Made by a program: the position numbers and the translations under genes
NCBI RefSeq assembly: GCF_014805685.1
Contig: NC_060886.1
Location: 27,057,652 to 27,121,651, forward strand
Length of the DNA stretch: 64,000 nt
DNA from: Silurus meridionalis
Taxonomy: Eukaryota > Chordata > Actinopteri > Siluriformes > Siluridae
Direction of reading: 5' to 3'
Notes under the pieces: generated by a model
The model's database searches: none
What the model saw: the letters and a program-made list of their open reading frames with translations, nothing else
What the model was told of the DNA's origin: nothing
Shown: positions 48,490-57,609 of the stretch, in pieces
How the letters are laid out: the number at the start of each line of letters is the position of its first letter
Position numbering within the stretch: position 1 is the first letter of the stretch

Positions 48490-49978
48490 TGTCAGGAATC
48501 CCCCTGCCACGCCCCCTTCGGCGGCTGTCAACCTCGGTGCTTCGGGGAATGCCCTGCTCCTGTGCCCAAGCCACCTGATTGGGAAGTCGCAAGCCCAGAG
48601 ACCTCTAAAGGCAACTCCACAGACCCAGGTTCCTCAGAAGATGACAAGGCACTCCAGGGGTCCTCCAAGGGTGTCGCTTGGCCTCCGGACCCTGCCGGGG
48701 ACGTTGCTCGGTCTGCAGACTCAGCTGGGGACGTCTTCCAACCTCCAGTCGGCATAGTAAGCACCGTTCAGTTCCGGTTCCCCGCCGTGGAGGTCGCTCC
48801 ACCTCCGATAGCCGCCAGGGACTTCACTCAGCCTCCGGTCTTCTTCGAGGGCGTGGCTTCATTCCCGGTCCCCGTTGAGAGCTCCACCCCGCCTCTGGTG
48901 GTCGGCAGGGGTGTCGTCCCGTTCCAGGTATCCGGGGTGGTCGTCTCTCAGCTCCAGGCCTCTGCCAAGGATGTCACGCTGTCTCTGGTCTTCGCTGAGG
49001 CCGTTGTGCTTCCGTATGGGTTTCCGTGGTGGACAGGGTTCCATTCCAGACCTCCCAGGGTGTCGTCGATCCGTTCCCGGTCGCCGGGGTGACCGTCTCT
49101 CAGCTCCTGACCTCTGCCGAGGACATTGCACGGCCGCCGGTCTTCGCTGAGGGCATTGCTCCATGCCAGGTCTTCGTGGGGGACGTCTCTTCGCCTCCAG
49201 TCTGCACTGAGGGCTTCACCCCGTTCCTGGCCTCTGCGTGGGGTTATGCTCCGTTCCGGGACCCCGCTGGGGTCGTTGTCCTGTTCAGGCTATCCACAGT
49301 GGTGGTCGCTTCACCTCGGGCCCTTTCCTGTTGTTTCTGGCTCTGTGGCAGTTCCGGCTGGGTCCCCTTTGACCCTGGATGATTAGAGGGGCCCTCCTCC
49401 GAGTGCCCTGGCCCACCGGTCTTTCTGTAAGTTGTGGGCGTCCGGAGATGCCCCTTAGGGGGTGGGGGGGTGGCGGTGTCAGGAATCCCCCTGCCACGCC
49501 CCCTTCGGCAGCTGTCAACCTCGGTGCTTCGGGGAATGCCCTGCTTCTTTTCTCGTGCGCGCCCTGCCCGCAAGGAGCTTCTCCCCATCGCACTAAACAC
49601 ACACACCTGACTCCCATCTACTCGCTCATCACACCTCCAATATAAACCCCTCATTCACCCACACTCGCTGTCCGTTATTGCATGTTCGTGTAGGTTCATG
49701 TGCGAGTGTATTGGCATATGCGATTTCCCGCTACGTACCTGTTTTCTCTGACTCCTCTCTCTCCCCGAATTACCCTGATCCTCCCGGTAATCCGGGGTGC
49801 GCTCCGGAAGGGAATGGCTTTCCCAAGCGCTTTCGGGATTACTCGTCCCGAGCGGATTTACTTTCGGTTTGTGACTCTCCGTTTTCAGTGCGAGTGTTTT
49901 TGTGTTTGCTTTGCCTTTTTGTAGAAATAAACTTTGTTTCCTGTTACTACGGCTTCCGCCTCCATTTCCCGCATAACA
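48490..49978 (+). mobile_element. Internally deleted LTR retroelement with intact target duplication
   Basis: Flanked by ACTAT at 48485-48489 and 49979-49983. The left end is only the first 68 bp or so of the LTR (TGTCAGGAATCCCCCTGCCA...), then jumps at 'CCCTGCT' into internal sequence. Internal 48558-49476 is GC-rich, with degenerate Val/Pro-rich repeats ('DVTLSLVFAEAVVLP'-like, a long open frame 48481-49092). A polypurine tract AGGGGGTGGGGGGGTGGCGG (49457-49476) abuts the full 3' LTR. Much more GC-rich than its surroundings, hence a recent arrival. Non-autonomous. Confidence 0.85.
49477..49978 (+). repeat. 3' LTR of the nested element
   Basis: 502 bp, TGTCAGG...GCATAACA. Contains CAATATAAACCCC at 49638 (TATA-like) and AAATAAACTTTG at about 49925 (polyadenylation-like), in the U3-R-U5 order expected. 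The first 68 bp are repeated at 48490 with one mismatch. Confidence 0.85.
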
Positions 49979-50282
49979 ACTATGTTATTGTTAATATATA
50001 CAATTTTTGTTAATCTATTGACTTTATAAAACACACAAAAAACATATAAATTGAATTTATCATCAATTAATTAATTGAATGATAGATTTTTTTTTGGCAA
50101 ATATAGCTAAATATAGCGCAAATGTGGCCCATACAGGGCCCTTGAATAAACAAAATGGGCAACCTAACTGGGGCCCACAACCCTGACTAAGCTGGGGCCC
50201 ACATTCAGCCCATCAAAGTGCCCACTCTGCCCACGTGATGCCCATATAACCCAGATAAATCCCATGTGGGGCCCACATGGAC

Positions 50283-51170
50283 ATGTTGGCTGGGAACATG
50301 GTATTCGCTTCCATTGTTATGCTGATGATACACAGCTGTATATTTCAGCAAGGCCAGATGAGAGAGATCAGCTTAACAATGTTGAGGAGTGTGTAAAGGA
50401 CATTAAACAGTGGATGCTTGATAACTATTTTCTGCTCAACTCAGATAAGACGGAAGTACTTTAACTAGGACCACGTGCAACTAAAAGTAAATGTTCCGAT
50501 TACGTAGCATCCCTGGATGGTGTTTCTATCTCAGTGTGTACAGCAGTCAAAAACCTTGGTGTGATTATTGACCCTAGCCTTTCCTTTGAGGCTCACATAA
50601 ATAATATTCCCAGGATCCCCTTCTTTCACGTTAGAAATATTGCTACTAGTTAATGCTTTTGTTACATCTAGATTAAACTACTGTAATACTTTACTGTCTG
50701 GATCTTCGAGTAAGTGCATAAATAAGCTTCAGTTAGTTCAGAATGCAGCAGCAAGAGTCCTTACTGGATCTAGAAAATATGTCCACATCACCCCCGTTTT
50801 AATCAGTCTACACTGGCTCCCAAAAAAAATTCGCATTAATTATAAAATACTACTACTGACGTATAAAGCACTTAAGGGTCTCGTGGCGCAGTGTCTGAGT
50901 GAACTTCTGTACCAATATGATAATCCACGCCTACTTAAAAGGTGCAAAAGGTGCAGGATATTTGTTGGTAATTCAAATAATGAAGACTACAGCAGGGGGC
51001 ATATCTTATCCCTTATAAAGATCCCTTATAAAGCCCCACAGTTATGAAACAGCCTTCCAATCAGTGTTCGGGAGTCAGACACAGTCTCAGTGTTCAAGTC
51101 AAGGTTGAAAATCTATTTATTAAGTCAAGTCTTTTATCAGTAGATTTTTCTTAGGTAAAGGAGCAGATCT
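50283..51170 (+). mobile_element. L2-type LINE, 3' half of the split copy
   Basis: Resumes with 'HGIRFHCYADDTQLYISARP' (active-site YADD), 'WMLDNYFLLNSDKTEVL', then after frameshifts 'VTSRLNYCNTLLSGSSSKCI', 'NKLQLVQNAAARVLTGSRKY' and 'ITPVLISLHWLPKKIRINYK', and ends with the usual '...LKIYLLSQVFYQ' type tail at about 51150. Strong L2/CR1-group identification. Frames are broken near 50465 and 50640. Confidence 0.9.
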
Positions 51171-51199
51171 GGAGGGATCATGGATAAAGAGTGTCTTGT

Positions 51200-53750
51200 C
51201 ACCAAAACATTACGTTCTAATCTTGTCCACCCTCGTCACTCCCAACGAGAACCTTAACCTCTTCAGCTCTGCTACCTCCAGCTCCGCCTTCTGTCTTTTA
51301 CAGTTTTGCCACTGTCTCTAATCTATACAACATCGCAGGTCTTACCACAGTTCTATAAACCTTCCCTTTCACTCTTGCAGACACCCTTCTATCACAAATC
51401 ACTCCTCTCACTCTTCTCCATGCACTTCACCCTGTCTGCACTCTTTTCTTGACTTCTCTAACACACTCTCCATTACTTTGCACTGTTGACCCCAGGTACC
51501 TGAACACCTCTTCTCCCTGTAACCGCACCACTCCCCTGACCTCGTTTTCATTTACACACATGTACTCTGTCTTACTCCTACTGACTTTCATTCCCCTTCT
51601 CTCCAGTGAATATCTCCACCTCTCCAGGCTCTTCTTAACCTGCTCACTACTCTCACCACAATATCATCTGCAAACATCATCGTCAGGAGACTCCTGTCTG
51701 ACCTCGTCTGTCAACCTGTCTATCATAACTGCAAACAGAAAAGGGCTCATTGCCAATCCTTGATGCAGTCCAACCTTTACCCTGAACCAGTCTGTCTATC
51801 CTACTGCACACTTCACTGCTGTCACACTGTCCTCATACATGTCCTTCTGTCCTTCTCTATACTTCTCCATCAACCTTCTCAAAGCAAATAATGCATCTGT
51901 GGTGCTCTTCCTCGGCATGAAACCATACTGCTGCTCACAGATGGTCACCTTTTTTTCTCAACCTGGCTTCCACTACTCTTTCCCATAACTTCATGGTGTG
52001 ACTGATCAACTTTATTCCCCTGTAGTTACTGCAGGTCTCCCTTATGCTTAAAGATTGGTACCCGCACACTCCTTCTCCATTCCTTAGGCATCCTCTCACC
52101 TTTTAGAATCTTGTTAAACAATCTGGTTAAAAACTTCACTGCCATCTCTCCTAAACATCTCCATGGTTCTACCAGTATGTCATCTGGTCCAACCGACTTT
52201 CCACTCTTCATCCTCTTAATCGCTGCTGTCACTTCCTCCTTACTAATCCTATCCACATCTTGCTTCACTAACTCCACATCATCCAACCTCTCTCTGATTT
52301 TCCTCATTCATCAGCTGCTCAAAATACTCCCTCCACCTTCTCAACACGCTCTCCTCATTAGTCAAACACATTTCCATCTCCATCCTTTATTGCTCTAACT
52401 TGCAGAACATCCTTCCCAGCTTGGTCCCTCTGTCTGGCCAATCGCTACAAATCCTTTTCTCCTTCCTTAGTGTTCAACCTTTTGCCATCCTCTTTCTCCT
52501 TATGCTCTACTGCACTTCCTCATTCCACCACTATGTCTTTTTGTCTTCCTTTCTATTTCCAGATGTCACACCAAGTACTTTTCAAGCTCCCACCCCATTA
52601 CTCCTGCAGTAGTTACCCGATCATCCAACACCACTTCACCACCACCAAGCCACTGTCTGACCTCTTCATTGAAACCTCACACTACACTCTTCCTCCTTCA
52701 GCTTCCACCATCTAATTCTTCTTTCAGTCCTCTCTCTCCTCCTCTTCTTCTTCGCCTCCAAAACCATCCTACAGACCACCATCCAATGCTGTCTAGCTAC
52801 ACTGTCCCCCGCCAACACCTTACAGTCAACAATCTCCTTCAGGTTGCATCTCCCACATAGAACATAGTCCACCTCTAAGCACCTTCCTCCACTCTTATAG
52901 GTCACCCTATGATCATCCTTCTTCCTAAAATACGTATTCACCACTGCTATCTCCATCCTTTTAGCAAAATCCACAACCATCTGCCCTTCCACATTTCTTT
53001 CCTTAAGGCCATACCTACCCATCACCTCCTCATCACATCTGGTCCCTTCACCTACATGCCCATTAAAGTCTGCCCCAATCACCAATCATTCTTTCCTAGG
53101 TACACAATCTACCACTTCATCTAATTCACTCCAGAATCTTTCCTTCTCCTCTATCTCACAGCCTACTTGTGGAGCATAGGCATGATGACATTTATCATCA
53201 TCCCTTCAACTTCCAGCTTCACCTTCATCACCCTAACAGAAACTCTCTTCTCCTCTACTGTACTTTTCCTTCAGAATCACTTCTACACCATTTCTGTTTC
53301 CATCCACACCATGACAGAACAGTTTAAACCCACCTCCAATGTTCCTGCCCTTACTCCCTTTTCACTTGGTCTCCTGAACACACAATATATCTACCTTTCT
53401 CCTCTCTATCATATCAGCTATCTCTCTCCCTTTATCAGTCATAGTACCAACATTTAAAGTACCAACCCGAGCCTCCACTCTCCTTTCCCTGCCGTCTTTG
53501 TAGACGTCTTCCTCCTCTCCTTTTCCTACTTCGGCCAACAGTAGCCCAATTTCCACCGGTACCCTGTTGGCTAACGATACCTGTGGCGGTCGTTGTTAAC
53601 CCGGGCCTCGACCGATCCGGTATGAAATTCATTTTTGTGATCCGCATATTCGATTTGGCACGTTTTACCGGGGATGCCCTTTCTAACGCAACCCTCCCCA
53701 TTTATCCTGGCTTGGTACCGGCACTAAGTTTACACTGGCTTGTGCCTCCC
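51200..53750 (-). mobile_element. RTE-like LINE, minus copy, nearly full 5' end
   Basis: Reads on minus from about 53750 (TCAGGGAGGCACAAGCCAGT). Leader ORF at 53435-53701, then endonuclease ('RVGTLNVGTMTDKGREIADM', 'KVDILCVQETK', 'GADFNGHVGEGTRCDEE', 'SVARQHWMVVCRM'). RT starts at about 52307 ('AIKRMKSGKSVGPDDI', 'RMPKEWRRSVRVPIFKHKGD'), then 'GFMPRKSTTDALFAL', an active-site region near 51680 (FADD with a damaged flank), and the C-terminal 'LRFSLGVTRVDKI'-like end at about 51215. Frameshifts throughout. The 5' flank continues into the same old satellite as the plus copy. Confidence 0.85.
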
Positions 53751-55390
53751 TGATGGCTGTTTTTTTTTCGTAAAACAATATATTATAAAAAATATTATTT
53801 TTTATATGAATTAGCAGAATTTTATTAAAAACCGTTAAAGGTGTAATAAGCGATTGAAAACTCAAAAAGGTGACATGACCATGTTTTGACAAAAGTATAA
53901 CTTTTGTTCATAAATAAAAAAAAATAATCATGAAAATATGATTTTGAATGAGAAAGTGCCATGCCATGAGAAAGTGCCAAAATATGAACAAAAAATGAGA
54001 AAGTGCGATGACAAAGCATTTGTTGTATCTAAAATATGACTTTTTAAAAATAAAAATAAAGTTATTATAAAAATTTGAATTAAAAGGTATGACAAATTAT
54101 GTTTTGACACTGATATGAATCATTTTTTACATAAAAAAAATTAATTTTGAAAAAATTTAATTTAATTTTCTTAAGCATAATTCATAAAAAAAATAGAGCA
54201 ACAAGTTAACGAAAAACAAAACATGAAATGGCAAATCATGTTTTTACAAAAACAAATAAAAAATTGTAATACAAATATGATTAAAAAAAATATATATTTT
54301 TTTACTTTGCATATTTTGATAAAAAATAATTATTAAAAAGTGGAAAAAGATCGAAAACAGGTGACATGACAAATCAAATTTTAGCCAAAAGATGACTGTT
54401 TTCTTAAAAACTATGATAAATATAAATATAACTTTTAATATTAATTAGAATGATTGTATTAAAAAATGTTAAATGGTGCAATAAGTTATTAAAAAACAAA
54501 AAGGTGACATAAAAAATTATAATTATGAAAAATATGAATTTTAATTTTTTAAGAATAATTTCATGAAGGTGCATTAGGTGAACGATAAATTACATTACCA
54601 TGACAAAACATTTGTTGTATCCAAAATATGACTATTTTTCGTTTCACTGTTTGCAATTTTTAAGTAGTTTTCTTGAAATTATGCTTCTGAATATGAAAAT
54701 TGATTTATTATGAAAAAAATCTAATTTTGTCTAAACTTAATTTGTTATGACACCATTGTCATTTTTCAATTATTCATAGCACCTTGTAAAGTTTTTTATT
54801 TTATTTTATAAATTCTCCTAATGAACATAACAATAATAACTATTAATGTTTCTTATGAAAAGGGCATAATATTTTCAAAAATGTATTTGTTTTTGATCAG
54901 AGTTTTGTCTCTTTACTTGTTTTGCTCAAACTTAATGCAGCTTTTGACACCATTGATCACATTATACTGCTTGCTAGACTTGAGAATGTTGTTGGAATAA
55001 AGGGAACAGAGCTCTCCTGGCATATGTCTTATTTGACTGATCGCTTTCAGTTTGTTATTGCAAATGGTGAGTTCTCCACATTCTCTGAAGTAAAGTTTGG
55101 TGTTCTGAAAGGATCTGTCTTAAGCCCACTGCTTTTCTCTTTATAAAATATATATAAAAAAAATATAAAGACAAATACAATTTTCATTCCAAAAATTGAT
55201 TGTCTTTTTGATTTTGATCATTTATTGCACAGTTTAACGTTTTTTGTTAATATAAAAAGCTGATCAGGATTATAAAATATTCATATTTTCACTATTACAA
55301 TGTTTATTTCACAAACATGATTTGTCATGTCACTTTGTCATTTGTCATGTCATTCAGTTTTTGCTCTTTTTTACAGTTCTTCAGTGTTAG
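53751..55390. repeat. Old, diverged satellite block (right inverted copy)
   Basis: Reverse complement of parts of 35400-37990, in order: TTTCGTAAAACAATATATTA next to the LINE 5' end; 'TGACAAAGCATTTGTTGTAT'; 'TTAGCCAAAAGATGACTGTT'; the L2 piece; and 'GACATGACAAATGACAAAGT'-type text at the far side. Roughly 160-bp periodicity. No genes. Confidence 0.7.
54895..55145 (+). mobile_element. L2 RT fragment inside old satellite, right copy
   Basis: Open frame with 'KLNAAFDTIDHIILLARLEN', 'VVGIKGTELSWHMSYLTDRF' and 'VKFGVLKGSVLSPLLFSL'. Mirror of 35778-36030, and the better preserved of the two. Truncated both sides. Confidence 0.8.
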
Positions 55391-55399
55391 ATTTTTATC

Positions 55400-55770
55400 A
55401 TGCCCAAACGAAACTTAATTCTTGGAAAAGTTTTCCATACGACATGCGATGCCCGTAGTGCCTTTCTGAGATCAGGGAAGAATCACACAGCACACAGCAA
55501 ATGTTCTTCTTCAGTTTATTGCAGGCAGCAGACACGTATATATACACACATTGGAAAGAAAGCTGACCTAAAGTTGTTTCCTGTTTAGACAAGAGGATAT
55601 ACTAGCCGGAGATGTGTGAGACCAGATAAAGACTCCCTGTTTACCTTACATTCTAACATCGTAAATATTCTATAGACACTGAACAGACAAAGGAATGTGT
55701 GCAAAGCAGTGTGAGAACCGTCTTAAAATAACAAACTATGAAAATTCACTATTGTTAAATTGTGAATTTT
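55400..55770 (-). repeat. LTR-like fragment
   Basis: On minus: GTGTATATATACGTG (TATA-like), about 25 bp later AATAAACTGAAGAAG (polyadenylation signal), then a GT-rich 'GCTGTGTGCTGTGTG', and 'CACTACGGGCATCGCATG' further on. This U3-R-U5 order suggests a retroviral-type LTR. Ends were not fixed and no internal coding region is seen beside it. Confidence 0.4.
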
Positions 55771-55771
55771 T

Positions 55772-55856
55772 AGGAAATTTCAGAGTTAATCAATAATTTT
55801 ACATTTATTTGCCATGGCAAATAAATGTAAAATTATTGATTAACTCGAAATTTCCT
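55772..55856. repeat. 85-bp near-perfect palindrome
   Basis: Centred on CCATGG at 55814/55815. The arms (AATCAATAATTTTACATTTA, TTTGCC and inverse) match perfectly for at least 33 bp. The only defect is one extra base at about 55782. There is no loop. Confidence 0.95.
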
Positions 55857-55983
55857 GAAATCATTTAAATCTAGTGGAATATGTAGTCTGGAGTTACCGC
55901 AAATCTGTGACCAGTATAGTACAAACTGAAGGCTCATGAACGGATGGAGCATAGAGCACAACGTCTGAGACCTTCGGATTTCT

Positions 55984-56285
55984 GACTATCTCTGACTTTA
56001 TCAAGTTATGACTAAATACAGTATTCTTTATGAATGAGCAAGCATTGGCGGCCTACTTAAAGAATATTAGTTTACCGTTATATCCTCTGACTAAGGGACA
56101 GTCTGGCGAGTTTGTGTCCGTGAGCATGTGCGGCTATCACTGACTTAGCAAGTTATGACCAAGTACCTAAATCAATAGTTCTTTATGAATGAGCAAGCAG
56201 TGAGCGGCCTACTTAAAGAATATTAGTTTACCGTTATATCCTCTGACTAAGATTCAGACTGGCCAATGTGCCTCCGTGAGCAGGT
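55984..56285. repeat. Tandem duplication, about 149-bp unit
   Basis: Unit 1 from 55984 and unit 2 from 56133 share TTCTTTATGAATGAGCAAGC, GGCCTACTTAAAGAATATTA and GTTTACCGTTATATCCTCTG. Differences are mostly short indels. No coding sequence. 56286-56640 downstream holds no recognised feature. Confidence 0.9.
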
Positions 56286-56640
56286 ATCGTTAGCCGAGCA
56301 CAAGGTTCTAAGCGACTCCAGGACCATAATAATTTATTAATTGAAAAGACGGAATGCTTAGAATAATCTATTAAAATTAAAGAAGAAGTACAACCAATAG
56401 GGTGATCAGCTTGAATTAGAGATATTCAAGTTAAATCTTTATTATAAATTGGAGTCAGATTAGAGGTTAAAATTGGATTAATGTAACAAAGTGCAATCTA
56501 TTTGAGTAATCTTTTACAGCCACGCGAGAAGGACTAACATGCAGCACACCTTCACCCACACCAGTGGATTCCGTCATTGGGCCATTGGGTGGAAACCCTA
56601 CAAATACATTTAGTGCAAAATGTAGCAGAATAAGAAAAAT

Positions 56641-57300
56641 GCCACTGAAGTCAAGTGGCTTTTTTATTACATATATATACAGTTGGTACAGTACACAGTT
56701 AAAGAAACAATCTTGCTCCAGGACCAGGGTGTTACATTAAACAAGACCGAATTACACAAAACAACACAAAACTAATAATCAAGACTATGCAGGACTACAG
56801 GACTGAAGTGCATGTGTGTAAATTCTTGTGCATATAATAATAAATATTGCATATGTAAACAAACATTTTAGATTCTTTAGCAGCAGGTTAAAAAGAAAGA
56901 AAAGTGCAAAGTTGTATAGAATGTTTTCATTTTGTGTGTGTTTGTGTATGTGTGTTTGTGTGTACTGAGAAATCTGAGAAATGCTGGATGATTTGAGAGA
57001 CCAGGTGAGGTTCTCCACAGGTAAACACCAAGATTGTTGAGTCAGCACCAATCCATTATCCACTGCATTTCCTGTCAGAAAGCTGTCTTCTTGTTCCTGC
57101 TGTGAGACTCAACACGGTCATGTCACTGGTAAACTTGATGATTGGAGCTGTGCATTGCTGCACAGACATAATTCACAGTCTAAACAGCTGGTGACTGAAA
57201 TACACATCTGCTGTTCCTGATCCAAACTGACTGACTTCTTTCATCAGGTCTATACAGTAGCATACAGACTTTTTCCACATAGATATAAACTAATATAATC
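56641..57300 (-). repeat. 3' end of an interspersed retroelement or 3' UTR-derived repeat
   Basis: On minus it ends ...GTATATATATGTAATAAAAA, GCCACTTGACTTCAGTGGC, i.e. a polyadenylation signal followed by a TTGACTT-like tail. Upstream lies GT-rich text and non-coding sequence. It resembles a family of retroelement ends seen across fish. Not assigned further. Confidence 0.35.
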
Positions 57301-57609
57301 TTTGACAACAGCTAATACTGTACTGAAAATGTATTTTATTTATTTGTATAGAAGGTTTTAGAAATGAATTGCTATAAGATTAATCTATAAAATTAATCTA
57401 AAAAGTGATAAAGTTAGGTCAACTTGTGCTTTTCACAACAGACATTGTCTCAAAGCAGCTTTACAGAAATCAACAGTTGAGGTAAATGGTGTGCATTTAT
57501 CCCTGATGAGCATGGCGACTGTGGCAAGGAAAAACTCCCTTAGATGTTATAAGGAAGAAACCTTGAGAGAAACCAGACTCAAAATGGGAACCCATCCTAA
57601 TTTGGTCTT
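57301..57609. repeat. Interspersed repeat 3' of the ICE1-like gene
   Basis: Contains CAAAGCAGCTTTACAGAAAT, 'GATGAGCATGGCGACTGTGG', 'CAAGGAAAAACTCCCTTAGA' and 'GAAGAAACCTTGAGAGAAAC', phrases I recognise as part of a very common teleost interspersed repeat. Exact family not named. Confidence 0.5.

Larger units (their letters stand above)
45713..50282. mobile_element. DNA element with GGGCCC-rich subterminal repeats, splitting L2
   Basis: L2 reading stops at about 45712 and resumes at 50283 at the expected next residues, so everything between is inserted. The right end reads CCCATGTGGGGCCCACATGG, ACATGTTGGCTGGG. The left end in the paralogous copy at 18.3 kb is its inverse, CCCAGCCAACAT...CCCCATGTGGG; the left terminus here is partly deleted. 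Subterminal zones (45730-45960, 50115-50265) repeat GGGCCC and CCCAxATGGG. The interior has a foldback (46.56-46.97 kb), a conserved terminal exon on minus (47278-47435), an NRF1-like GCGCATGCG at about 48020, and a nested LTR element (48490-49978). Superfamily not recognised. Confidence 0.65.

Noticed and set aside
51449..53457. Ser/Pro/Leu-rich plus frames
   Set aside because: Antisense of the minus-strand LINE; purine-rich coding strands give such shadows.
56785..57063. 92-codon minus frame with Thr/His-rich stretch
   Set aside because: Lies in a repeat tail with GT-rich simple sequence; no family resemblance.
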